From assembly GCF_020329435.1 (NCBI RefSeq), contig NZ_JAGKJK010000003.1:310001-374000 (forward strand): DNA of 64,000 bases, written 5' to 3'. This DNA is from Bradyrhizobium hereditatis. GTDB lineage: Bacteria; Pseudomonadota; Alphaproteobacteria; Rhizobiales; Xanthobacteraceae. Of this stretch, positions 27,478-35,370 are shown piece by piece; within the stretch, counting starts at the first letter, position 1, and each line of letters opens with the position of its first letter. The notes under the pieces are model-generated. The model made no database searches, had not been told where the DNA came from, and was given only the letters and a program-made list of their open reading frames with translations. Both the position numbers and the translations under genes were made by a program.

Positions 27478-28263
27478 TTAGGACTCCACACGTTTGAGAT
27501 GCGCCTTGATCGCGGCGATCAAACCCGGCGGATCTTCCAGCATCGGCAAATGACCGATGCCGGGCAGGAGGACGTGTGGCGCGTGCAGCATGGCTGCCAT
27601 TTCCGCGCCGGCCGCGGGAGGGCAGGTAAGGTCGAACTCGCCGGTCACAACCGTCACAGGACAGCTGACACTAGCCACCAGGGCCCGAATATCGGCCGCG
27701 CAGGCGGCACGCCACACGCGACGGATGTCATCCTTGCCGTTGGGATTGCGCAATGCCATGGCCTTGGCCACCACTTCGGCCGATGCGTTCGGAGCGAGGG
27801 CGTATTTCGGCAAGACTAACTCAAACATCTCGGTGACGGTGTGATGTTCGAGGGTGGATAGCACCGCCGCATTGTCGGGATCTCGCGAGTAGAGCTGGCT
27901 GCCCACCGCAACAACCGACATGACCCGTTTGGGCTCGGCGGCTGCGAGATAGACTGAGATTGCTCCACCAAGCGAGCCGCCGATAGCGTGGAAGCGATCA
28001 ACGCCCGCCCGGTCGACGGCGTCGATGCAGTCTTTCGCCCACCTCGCAATGTCGTAGTGCTCGGCCGGCGGCGAGTCACCGAATCCACGCATGTCAGGGA
28101 CGATCGCGAACCGCTCGGCGAACGCCGGTACGATCTCCGCCCACGCAGAGCCCCTCAGATTGATCGGATGCACGAACAAAATTGGCAGCCTACTCGGATC
28201 CATCCCGTCATAGTAAGAGACGGCAATCGTACCGACTGGTCGCTTGATAGTGAGCCGTCTCAT
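27478..28263 (-). CDS. Alpha/beta-fold hydrolase
   Basis: The ATG at 28263 follows GGAG and gives 261 residues; the longer open frame runs through a strong hairpin and is not protein-like. The nucleophile elbow is AIGGSLGGAIS, the acid is in VVTGEFDLTCPP, and the base histidine in LPGIGHLPMLEDP; PILFVHPINLRG supplies the oxyanion region. The family hydrolyses esters, lactones or related bonds (for example enol-lactones of aromatic pathways). It sits between a SnoaL-like gene and DUF1028 on one strand and is probably part of the unit headed by operator 3. Confidence 0.88.
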   Translation of the reverse strand: MRRLTIKRPVGTIAVSYYDGMDPSRLPILFVHPINLRGSAWAEIVPAFAERFAIVPDMRGFGDSPPAEHYDIARWAKDCIDAVDRAGVDRFHAIGGSLGGAISVYLAAAEPKRVMSVVAVGSQLYSRDPDNAAVLSTLEHHTVTEMFELVLPKYALAPNASAEVVAKAMALRNPNGKDDIRRVWRAACAADIRALVASVSCPVTVVTGEFDLTCPPAAGAEMAAMLHAPHVLLPGIGHLPMLEDPPGLIAAIKAHLKRVES

Positions 28264-28278
28264 GAATGCTCCACTGGC

Positions 28279-28318
28279 ACCCGCACCTGAACGGCCAAAA
28301 GGCCGCTCAGGTGCGGGT
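28279..28318. repeat. Long inverted repeat (hairpin)
   Basis: Two 18-base arms (ACCCGCACCTGAACGGCC / GGCCGCTCAGGTGCGGGT) with one mismatch and an AAAA loop. It ends 16 bases before the start codon of the alpha/beta hydrolase and has no T run on either side, so an RNA-processing or translational role is more likely than termination. Confidence 0.85.
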
Positions 28319-28421
28319 CGCTCTTCGACCCCAACGAATGATCGGCCATCGCAGTCCATCCGCTTTTCTGCGGGCAGTGGGACGGCAACTTCCGCAATCT
28401 GTTCTGAGTTTCCTTGCAGCA

Positions 28422-28447
28422 CCGGCGGGACCACCCCGTCCCGCCGG
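28422..28447 (-). terminator. Terminator-like hairpin after the SnoaL-like gene
   Basis: CCGGCGGGA and TCCCGCCGG form a 9-bp GC-rich stem with an 8-base loop, about 40 bases after the stop codon of the SnoaL-like gene. No T run follows, so any termination would be partial. Confidence 0.45.
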
Positions 28448-28488
28448 ATTGTGATGTGCTGCCGGCCCCGACAGGCTGGTCGCTTGGG

Positions 28489-28998
28489 CTATGTCTTTTG
28501 GTCGTCCGTGACCGAGAAGCTCTTGCCAAAACTGGGCGGTAGATAGCCCACACCGCGGGTGGCATAGCTATCGCCGAACGGCTGGCGGATCTTATCTTTT
28601 GGCGCCATTTCTGAGCAGTGGAAGTGCCAGATCTTCCACTCCGGCTTTCCCTCTCCGTCGTTGCGCACGTAGATTTCGGTGCTGCGCAGGTACTGTTCCG
28701 GCTTCTCGAGGGTCTCGAAGTTGCCTTCGCAAAGCAGGTAAGCCATGTCGCCGCGGACATCCAGACGCCAGATGTGCATGACCGCAGGCTTCGAGCGCGG
28801 CGTGTCCTTGAACCACTCCCAGAAAGCGGTAAGTTCTTCGCGACCGAAGTACGGATCGCCGCTCAGGTTGAAATTCAAGAATGCGGTGCCACTCGGGAAG
28901 CAGGTTCGCATCAAGGGGATGTCCCACTTGTAATTGGCGGCCCACCAGTCGCGGTGTACTTTCAAGATGGCTGATCGGTCCTCATCTACAGTCGGCAT
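28489..28998 (-). CDS. SnoaL/NTF2-like protein
   Basis: The 169-residue product has the cone-shaped NTF2/SnoaL-like pattern: an N-terminal helix with RSAILKVHRDWWAANYKWD, then FLNFNLSGDPYFGREELTAF, and late beta strands WKIWHFHCSEMAPKD. Family members act as small isomerases, cyclases or hydrolases, or only bind ligands; no catalytic residues can be assigned. AGGAG lies at good spacing before the ATG. It leads the probable unit with the alpha/beta hydrolase and DUF1028. Operator 3 is about 490 bases upstream, across a region with only decayed coding sequence. Confidence 0.75.
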   Translation of the reverse strand: MPTVDEDRSAILKVHRDWWAANYKWDIPLMRTCFPSGTAFLNFNLSGDPYFGREELTAFWEWFKDTPRSKPAVMHIWRLDVRGDMAYLLCEGNFETLEKPEQYLRSTEIYVRNDGEGKPEWKIWHFHCSEMAPKDKIRQPFGDSYATRGVGYLPPSFGKSFSVTDDQKT

Positions 28999-29002
28999 GG
29001 AT

Positions 29003-29480
29003 GCTCCTGGGTGGTGTGATCGTGAAATAGGCCGCCGAGGATCCCCCTCAGATTGGCGACCTCATCGGCCTCTGGTCCAAGGACCAGGGCAGATTCTCGC
29101 ACTTGCTTGGATGGACTTGCGAAGCCTTGGCCGTCTTTAGACATTCTGGACAGCAGTTCTGAGCGGACCAGCTGAGCGCGCGCGGCGCAAAACGCGAAAT
29201 GGTGAGATCTTAAGCGGGACGATAATGCTGTTGCCGGTGATCGCAGGATGTCGATCAGGCCAACGATGCACCGGGACGGCTCGTAAAGCACCGCCACCAA
29301 CTCAACGACGATGGATGCATTGATCCCGTTGCGAACCAGCGCATCGAGTGCCCACATCAAACTTGAACTGAGTGCCACGGCGAGCATCAGCGCAATGGGG
29401 TGGCCGATCGAAACGCGGGCGACCGATAGCAGCAGAAAGCGTGCGCTGGCGTGATAATGCGGCTCACTCCGGGCTCCTCC
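29003..29480 (-). pseudogene. Possible decayed membrane-protein gene
   Basis: Downstream of operator 3 an AGGAGGA (near 29475) is followed by a GTG that would begin VSRIITPA. A different frame then gives RFLLLSVARVSIGHPIALML and further hydrophobic sequence, as if a permease-like N-terminus had been frameshifted. The frame runs on to 28986 with no recognisable later domain. This is a tentative reading; the region may simply be non-coding. Confidence 0.3.
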
Positions 29481-29489
29481 TAAATCTTG

Positions 29490-29506
29490 GATATGTGATC
29501 ACAAAT
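29490..29506. promoter_or_regulatory. GntR operator 3
   Basis: GATATGTGATCACAAAT, identical over 17 bases to operator 1 (palindrome 29494-29503). It lies upstream of the minus-strand unit SnoaL-hydrolase-DUF1028. Confidence 0.75.
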
Positions 29507-29577
29507 CAAAAAATGCGTCAAGCGGCGGGAGTGGCATTCCGGTGTCTCCCAAGGGGAACGCGGACATCCCCGCTCCG

Positions 29578-32040
29578 CTAGGTCATTTCAAAATTAGTTG
29601 CACGGGGCTCTGGCACCACTCCCCTGTCGCGGCGGACTTCTAGTCCAGTAACAATCGGCTTTAGCGCTGACGGGTTCTGCGACGCGAGATAGCGATCATG
29701 CGCAACATCGCCATAGACCGTCGTACGTTGGCGCGGCAGGCGTGCCATTTCGCGGATGAGATCTTCCATTTGCTTCGGAGCCATCTCGTGGCCGTGCTGG
29801 GCGCCGGCTGAGCGCGAGATCGTTTCATCCATCAGCGTGCCGCCGAGATCGTTCACGCCAACTTCGAGGCAGGCACGAATGCCTTTTTGTCCGAGCTTCA
29901 CCCATGACGTCTGAATGTTGGAGATCCTCGAGTGGAGCACGAGCCGTCCGATCGCATGCATGAGAACAACCTCGCGAAACGTCGGCCCCTTGCGCGAGCG
30001 CCCCTTCAAATAGATCGGGGCTTCCATGTGGACGAACGGCAAAGGGACGAATTCGGTGAAGCCGCCGGTCTCGGCTTGAAGATCGCGGATGCGCAAGAGA
30101 TGCCTTGCCCAATGCTCGTAACGATCAACATGGCCGAACATGATGGTTGCGGTGCTGCGCAATCCCGCTCTATGGGCCGCTCCCATGATCTGCAGCCACT
30201 GCGCCGTGTTGATCTTGTCGGGACACAGAATGGCGCGGACTTCGTCGTCGAGGATTTCCGCGGCCGTCCCGGGCAATGTGCCAAGTCCGGCTTTCTTCAA
30301 CTCCCGCAGAAACTCATCGACCGAAATCCCGAGCGTTCTGGCGCCCTGGAACACCTCGAGCGGGGAGAACGCATGTATATGCATCTCGGGCGTGAACTGC
30401 TTTACGGTCCGGCAGATCTCAAGATACTTCGCGCCGGTGTAGGAGGGATGGATGCCGCCCTGCATGCAAACCTCGGTCGCGCCGCGCTCCCAGGCTTCGC
30501 GGGCGCGCCGGCCGATCTCATCCATCGCGATATCGTAAGGCCGCCCGCGCAAATTCTCGGCGAGCTTTCCTTTCGAAAACGCACAGAACTGGCACCTGAA
30601 GTAACAGATGTTGGTGTAGTTGATGTTCCGGTTGACAACATAGCTGACGGTATCGCCATTGACGGAGCGGCGCAGCTCATCTGCGGCGCGGCAGACGGCT
30701 GTGAAATCGCCCTCCTCGGCCTGGAACAGCGACACGATCTCTGCTTCTTCGAGCCGTGTCCCAGATTGAGCCTTTGCGACAATCCTACCTACGCTGCCGC
30801 TCAAAAGCGCGGGCGAGTTGGCCTCTTCACGCAGCATCGCAAGGTCATCGGCAGGCGGATCGCCCCTCGTTCCAGGGCACCATTCGTCCAAACGCGGCCA
30901 CCCTCTTCCGTCGATAAGACCTAACAGGCTTTTCTGCAGCGATGTGTCGGTCCAGCGTGCATACTGACGCGCATAGGCTGGATAAACCGCGAGACGTTCG
31001 ACGAGCTTCTTGCCGCATTCGGCAGTGGCCTTGGCAAGACGCGCGAGATGCGGCCAAGGCGCCTCGGGATTGACATGGTCCGGCGTGACTGGGGACACGC
31101 CGCCCCAGTCATTGATGCCAGCGGCCAAGATCATGTCCAGCACGCCTGGGCTAAGATTGGGCGGCGCCTGGATGTTCATATCGGGCCGGAACAGCAAGCG
31201 CGCCAATGCAATGGTCCACAGATGTTCTTCCAGTGTCGGCGCCGACGCATGTTTCATCCGCGTATTCGGCTTCGGCTTGAAGTTCTGGATAATGATTTCC
31301 TGGATGTGCCCGTAGCGTTCGTCCAGGTTGCGCAATGCTAGCAGCGACGAGATGCGCTCAAGCGGCGTCTCGCCGATACCGACCAGCAGTCCGGTCGTGA
31401 AGGGGACAGAGAGCTGGCCGGCGAGTTCAATCGTCTGCAGCCGCCTTGCTGGATCCTTGTCAGGTGAACCGAAATGGGGTCCCCCGGGCTCGCACAGCCG
31501 TGCAGAGGCGCTCTCGAGCATAATACCTTGCGAGATGGAGACCTTGCGCAAGGTTGCGATATCGTCGGCCTCCATCAAGCCTGGATTGAGATGCGGCAAT
31601 AGGCCTGTCTCGCAGAAAACCGCGCGCGCGGCTTCTTGGAGATAAGCGAGGGTCGATGCAAACCCCATTTCGTGCAGCTCACGCTCGGCTTTGCCGTAGC
31701 GTAGCTCAGGCTTATCACCCAACGTAAATAGCGCCTCTTTGCATCCGGCCTCACGACCGGCACGCGCGATCGCGAGCACCTCACCGATAGTGAGGTAGGC
31801 GCGCTGCCCTCTTTGGGGGGCATGGGCAAATGTGCAGTAGTGGCAGACATCCCGGCACAGCTGCGTAAGCGGAATGAAGACCTTTCGCGAGTAGGAGATC
31901 TTTCTGCCGTGGGCCTCATCCCGCCTCGATGCCGCCAACCGCATCAGATCGGAAAGAGAGACGTCGCCGACCAGAGATAGGACCTCGGAAGCGGAAATTT
32001 CGCTTCGCCTTAGAGTGTCCAGAAGCATCCGATCCACCAT
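29578..32040 (-). CDS. fbiC: FO synthase, fused CofG-CofH (FbiC)
   Basis: The 820-residue protein joins two radical-SAM modules that make FO, the deazaflavin core of F420, from tyrosine and 5-amino-6-ribitylaminouracil. The N-terminal CofG part has its 4Fe-4S motif in LCRDVCHYC (C62, C66, C69). The C-terminal CofH part has NICYFRCQFCAFSKG at about residue 478. The fused order and length match actinobacterial FbiC; the same fused form is known in some proteobacteria. GAGGAG precedes the ATG. It is the last gene of the F420 operon, 43 bases after cofC. Both cysteine motifs are intact, so activity is expected. Confidence 0.95.
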   Translation of the reverse strand: MVDRMLLDTLRRSEISASEVLSLVGDVSLSDLMRLAASRRDEAHGRKISYSRKVFIPLTQLCRDVCHYCTFAHAPQRGQRAYLTIGEVLAIARAGREAGCKEALFTLGDKPELRYGKAERELHEMGFASTLAYLQEAARAVFCETGLLPHLNPGLMEADDIATLRKVSISQGIMLESASARLCEPGGPHFGSPDKDPARRLQTIELAGQLSVPFTTGLLVGIGETPLERISSLLALRNLDERYGHIQEIIIQNFKPKPNTRMKHASAPTLEEHLWTIALARLLFRPDMNIQAPPNLSPGVLDMILAAGINDWGGVSPVTPDHVNPEAPWPHLARLAKATAECGKKLVERLAVYPAYARQYARWTDTSLQKSLLGLIDGRGWPRLDEWCPGTRGDPPADDLAMLREEANSPALLSGSVGRIVAKAQSGTRLEEAEIVSLFQAEEGDFTAVCRAADELRRSVNGDTVSYVVNRNINYTNICYFRCQFCAFSKGKLAENLRGRPYDIAMDEIGRRAREAWERGATEVCMQGGIHPSYTGAKYLEICRTVKQFTPEMHIHAFSPLEVFQGARTLGISVDEFLRELKKAGLGTLPGTAAEILDDEVRAILCPDKINTAQWLQIMGAAHRAGLRSTATIMFGHVDRYEHWARHLLRIRDLQAETGGFTEFVPLPFVHMEAPIYLKGRSRKGPTFREVVLMHAIGRLVLHSRISNIQTSWVKLGQKGIRACLEVGVNDLGGTLMDETISRSAGAQHGHEMAPKQMEDLIREMARLPRQRTTVYGDVAHDRYLASQNPSALKPIVTGLEVRRDRGVVPEPRATNFEMT

Positions 32041-32083
32041 TCTCAGAACTCCTCACGCTCCGCTAATTACAACGGAGCTTCCC

Positions 32084-32818
32084 TCATTTTGCGCAACTAA
32101 CGTCGACCTCATTTCCGGCGTCCGAATCAACGATCGCGCGGCTGTGTCCAGCACCTCCGCCACGTCGCCGTTCCCCCAGATTGATGGAACGCAAATAGCG
32201 ATCGGTCGAGGTAGACGTGCTTAGGTCAAGAAAATCAAAGAGATCGGCGGGACTGTCGAGATCAAGCCCAACTCTTGCATTGCGGCACACGATGGGCTCG
32301 ATGCCGAGGCGATCGGCGGCGGCGACGTGGCGGGCAAAGCTGTCGGGGCCGAAACACGGCTGCAATGGCCGCGCCAAGGTGAACGCAACGGCGTTCGTGC
32401 CGCCATCGCGTGGCGCCGGCACAATCACTACGAGGTTGCGCTCTGCGGCCTGAAGAAGCGTTGAAATATCTTCGCTCAAGATCGCGGGCACATCGCTCGG
32501 CAGAGCGACGACAAGCCGGCCTCCCCTCTTTTCGACCCCTGCGAGACCTGCCGCTATTGCCTCGTTCGTTCCGTTCGCGCCGCCGTCATCAATGACAACA
32601 GCACCCAAGCGAGCTGCTTCTCGCGCGACATCGTCTGCACCGGTGACAACAGCGACTTTCTTCGACGTCGGCGCGCTGCATGCTGCCTCAAGAACATCGG
32701 TCAGCATGATACGCGCCAATGTGGCGCGCTCGGATCCGGTCAAAATTGATGAGAGCCGCTGCTTTGCGCCCAAGAACATCTTAGCCGGGACAATCACCCA
32801 TGCATCAGGGCTGGTCAC
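32084..32818 (-). CDS. cofC: 2-phospho-L-lactate (or related) guanylyltransferase CofC
   Basis: The 244-residue nucleotidyltransferase activates a phosphorylated three-carbon acid (2-phospholactate, phosphoenolpyruvate or 3-phosphoglycerate, depending on lineage) with GTP, to supply the side chain of F420. Family features are WVIVPAKMFLGAKQRL, VVALPSDVPAI (metal-binding aspartate), DGGTNAVAF and GLDLDSPADLFDFL. Substrate choice cannot be told by eye. The GTG start overlaps the cofD stop (GTGA). The last ~35 residues, rich in Ser, Arg and Gly, look like an extra tail compared with short archaeal CofC. Confidence 0.92.
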   Translation of the reverse strand: MTSPDAWVIVPAKMFLGAKQRLSSILTGSERATLARIMLTDVLEAACSAPTSKKVAVVTGADDVAREAARLGAVVIDDGGANGTNEAIAAGLAGVEKRGGRLVVALPSDVPAILSEDISTLLQAAERNLVVIVPAPRDGGTNAVAFTLARPLQPCFGPDSFARHVAAADRLGIEPIVCRNARVGLDLDSPADLFDFLDLSTSTSTDRYLRSINLGERRRGGGAGHSRAIVDSDAGNEVDVSCAK

Positions 32819-33822
32819 GAAACACCTCCGCTCAAGGGTCCTTTTTCCTGTCCCTTGCGCTTTGTTCGAAGGCTATCGCCGAACGTAAGCGCGTGCTCCG
32901 CGAGGGCGATTTTTGATTGCAATCCACTCATCAATGTTGGTGCCAGATGCACATCGATGCTCAGGTCGGCAGCCCCTTCGGCATCTGTTGTGTCTATAAT
33001 CAAGCCATCGATCAGCCCGGCGTAATGTCTCGCAATCTCTCCGTTTGTGACCTCAAGGCCGAGCTCGTCCATGATCTTTCGTGTCGGCCCTTTGACGGCT
33101 TGGCCCCCTATGATCGGAGAAATGGCGATGATAGGAACACCGGCCGCTCGCAGTTTTTCCGTCGTTCCTGGAACAGCCAGGATCGGATCGATGCTCAGAT
33201 AAGGGTTGGACGGACATAGGACGATGAGGCGGAGATCATCAGCGTCAAGAGCCTGAAGCACCTCCTCTGTGAGGCGGGCGCTTTCCGCCCCTCTGAATCG
33301 GATCTGCTTGACCGCCGGCTCGCAGCGCCGCCCAACAAAATAGCGTTGGAATTCGAGTTCACCTTCCGTACTTACAACGATGGTGGAAAGCTTGTCGTTG
33401 GTAATGGGCAGCACGTTTGAACGAATACCCAAGCGACCTGCGATATCGATCGCAATAGCTGTGAGATTTTCACCGCTTAGTCGCCGGCGGGTTCGCTCCA
33501 CATGCATTGCCATGTCGCGATCGCCAAGGGAGAACCAGGTCTGCCCGCCGATTTCCTTCAAAGCCTCCATGAAGTTCCAGGTCTCATCGGATCGACCCCA
33601 ACCACGTTGCTGGTCGCTCAAACCGCTGAGCGTATAAAGCACTGTATCTAGGTCTGGGGAGATATGTAGCCCGAGATGCTCGAAATCGTCCGCGACATTT
33701 ACGACAACAGTCAGACGTTCTCCGAGGAGGTGCTGCAAGCCGAGAGCAAGCTTTGCTCCTCCGACTCCCCCGCAGAGGGCCACCACACGGCCTTCATCAG
33801 ACAGACGAGAAGGTCCCTTCAT
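32815..33822 (-). CDS. cofD: 2-phospho-L-lactate transferase CofD
   Basis: The 335-residue enzyme transfers the phospho-lactyl-type group from its GDP-activated form onto FO, giving (dehydro)F420-0. Signature stretches are VVALCGGVGGAKLALGL at the nucleotide site, NVADDFEHLGLHISPDLDTV, and CPSNPYLSIDPILAVPG. The length is usual for CofD/FbiA. Its ATG overlaps the cofE stop codon by ATGA and its own stop overlaps cofC, so cofE-cofD-cofC are translated as a coupled set. Confidence 0.95.
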   Translation of the reverse strand: MKGPSRLSDEGRVVALCGGVGGAKLALGLQHLLGERLTVVVNVADDFEHLGLHISPDLDTVLYTLSGLSDQQRGWGRSDETWNFMEALKEIGGQTWFSLGDRDMAMHVERTRRRLSGENLTAIAIDIAGRLGIRSNVLPITNDKLSTIVVSTEGELEFQRYFVGRRCEPAVKQIRFRGAESARLTEEVLQALDADDLRLIVLCPSNPYLSIDPILAVPGTTEKLRAAGVPIIAISPIIGGQAVKGPTRKIMDELGLEVTNGEIARHYAGLIDGLIIDTTDAEGAADLSIDVHLAPTLMSGLQSKIALAEHALTFGDSLRTKRKGQEKGPLSGGVS

Positions 33823-34583
33823 CTGAAAAGATCCTGCTCCTTCGGACGGACAAGAACCGAGGCAGGCGTTGTCGGCGCCTGAAATGACAGTCCGCGGACG
33901 TGGACGATCGGTTGTCCCTCGGCAGCCTGTCCCATTACCAACGACGCGGCCGCTGCCAGTTCATCAGCCACGGCGATCTCCGTCACCTGCATAGGCCGCC
34001 CGAACAAATCGGGCTTCCCCACCATACTCTGAAGCGCAGGCAGCCCTGCACATCCGATTGCCACCCCAACAACACCGTTGCGCCACGGGCGACCGAAGCT
34101 GTCGTTCATGACCACTGCGACATTCACGCCGAAACATCGATCGAGCCCGGCCTTTAAGCGCTCGCAGCTGTCATCCGGATCTTTTGGCAGCAGCAGCACG
34201 CGATGACTATGACCTTGATCGATATTGGATTGATCGATCCCGGCATTCGCCATCACGAACCCAAGGCGGTGAGCAACGATGATCACGTTCTGCCTGGAGC
34301 GGATGACCTCGCTTGACTCCGAGAGCACCACCTCGATGTGCCGCGGGTCCTTTCCAACCGTTTTTGCGAGTTCCAATGCCCGTGCGGAAGGGCTCACGTC
34401 ATCGAGATAAACGTACCTATTTTCCGCCTTCGAGACGATTTTTTGTGCAATTACGAAAATGTCACCCGAGGCGACCTCGATGCCAGCACTAGTGACGCCA
34501 TCCGCAATGATAGACACAAGATCGTCGTCCGGCCTCACCATAGGGATCCCAGGAAGGGCGGTATAAGTGATGCTCCTAGTCAT
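33819..34583 (-). CDS. cofE: F420-0:gamma-glutamyl ligase CofE
   Basis: The 254-residue enzyme adds gamma-linked glutamates to F420-0 using GTP. FVIAQKIVSKAENRYV, VMANAGIDQSNID and VVMNDSFGRPWRNGVVG are the conserved metal- and nucleotide-binding stretches. It corresponds to the CofE half only; the C-terminal FMN-dependent reductase half of actinobacterial FbiB is absent. Thus if the pathway passes through a dehydro intermediate, a separate reductase would be needed, or 2-phospholactate/3-phosphoglycerate is used. The start overlaps the stop of a 43-codon ORF. Confidence 0.94.
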   Translation of the reverse strand: MTRSITYTALPGIPMVRPDDDLVSIIADGVTSAGIEVASGDIFVIAQKIVSKAENRYVYLDDVSPSARALELAKTVGKDPRHIEVVLSESSEVIRSRQNVIIVAHRLGFVMANAGIDQSNIDQGHSHRVLLLPKDPDDSCERLKAGLDRCFGVNVAVVMNDSFGRPWRNGVVGVAIGCAGLPALQSMVGKPDLFGRPMQVTEIAVADELAAAASLVMGQAAEGQPIVHVRGLSFQAPTTPASVLVRPKEQDLFR

Positions 34584-34707
34584 CGCGAGGTCTTTCTCCC
34601 TTCGCGGCTGCCAACTTCTCGATTATTAATTCTCGCACATGTGCATCTCGCTTGAAAATGGTGTCCGCCGACATGCCCCCAGTCGGTGCTAATCCGCTAT
34701 ATTCCAT
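34576..34707 (-). CDS. 43-residue ORF coupled to cofE
   Basis: The ATG at 34707 has GGAGAAG directly upstream and opens a 43-codon frame, starting MEYSGLAPTGGMSADTIFKR and ending KLAAAKGERPRDD. Its TAG stop overlaps the first codons of cofE, the same coupling style as the other genes of this operon. The product is polar and helical (RELIIEKLAAAK) with no signal or membrane segment. It may be a small conserved protein or a leader peptide that helps cofE translation. I recognise no family. Confidence 0.5.
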   Translation of the reverse strand: MEYSGLAPTGGMSADTIFKRDAHVRELIIEKLAAAKGERPRDD

Positions 34708-34831
34708 CTTCTTCTCCGTGGGCAGTTTGTAAGTGCTCAACTGTCAGATGCGCTCTCTCGATGCGATCGTCGTGCAGGAGTGCCGATTAACCTCTTCGCG
34801 CTTACATCATACGGCCGCTAACCCAAGTTGG

Positions 34832-35341
34832 TCACTTGCCTCTACGCTGCGTCCCAGCCGGTCTAATCATTATGAGAGCAGCAGGAGAGATGGATCGCTT
34901 CACTACGGTACGCATTGCAAAGCTGGATTGCAGTCTCGCGACGCCTGGCAACCGCGATAGGTGCTGCTTATGGATACGTTCGTAGTCCTCCATGCCACAT
35001 GCCAGCACTTGAACCTGATAGTCGTCCGCACCCGACATAAGATGGCACGAGATTACGTCGGGGCACTTGTGGATTTCAGTCTCAAAGCGTGCGAGTGCAT
35101 CCTCGTTTTGGCGATCAAGTGTGATGTGAACGATCACTGTCAGCGGGAAGCCGAGCGCATTCACATCGATGTTTGCCGCGTAACCCTTGATGATGCCGGT
35201 TTTCTCCATTTGCAGTACGCGCCTCGCACAGGCGGTCGCTGACAGTCCGACCCGTTCGGAGAGAGCCAAGTGGCTTATTCGGGCATCTTGAATGAGTTCG
35301 CGCAGAATTTTACGGTCGAGAGAATCGAGGGCTGAGAGCAT
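34832..35341 (-). CDS. Lrp/AsnC-family regulator
   Basis: The product (169 residues from the ATG at 35341; a GTG at 35374 that overlaps the npdG stop is the alternative) has an Lrp-type helix-turn-helix, DSLDRKILRELIQDARISH and LSERVGLSATACARRVLQME. The RAM ligand-binding domain follows (FPLTVIVHITLDRQ, CHLMSGADDYQVQVLACG). These proteins sense amino acids or related metabolites and form octamers. Its place inside the F420 operon, between npdG and cofE, suggests that F420 synthesis or the pathway it serves responds to an amino-acid-like effector (inference). Confidence 0.88.
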   Translation of the reverse strand: MLSALDSLDRKILRELIQDARISHLALSERVGLSATACARRVLQMEKTGIIKGYAANIDVNALGFPLTVIVHITLDRQNEDALARFETEIHKCPDVISCHLMSGADDYQVQVLACGMEDYERIHKQHLSRLPGVARLQSSFAMRTVVKRSISPAALIMIRPAGTQRRGK

Positions 35342-35370
35342 CGCGTGGAGAGCCCCTATCTTTGTTCCAT

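Noticed and set aside
29932..30924. 330-codon plus-strand open frame
   Set aside because: Antisense to the second half of FO synthase; no family features.
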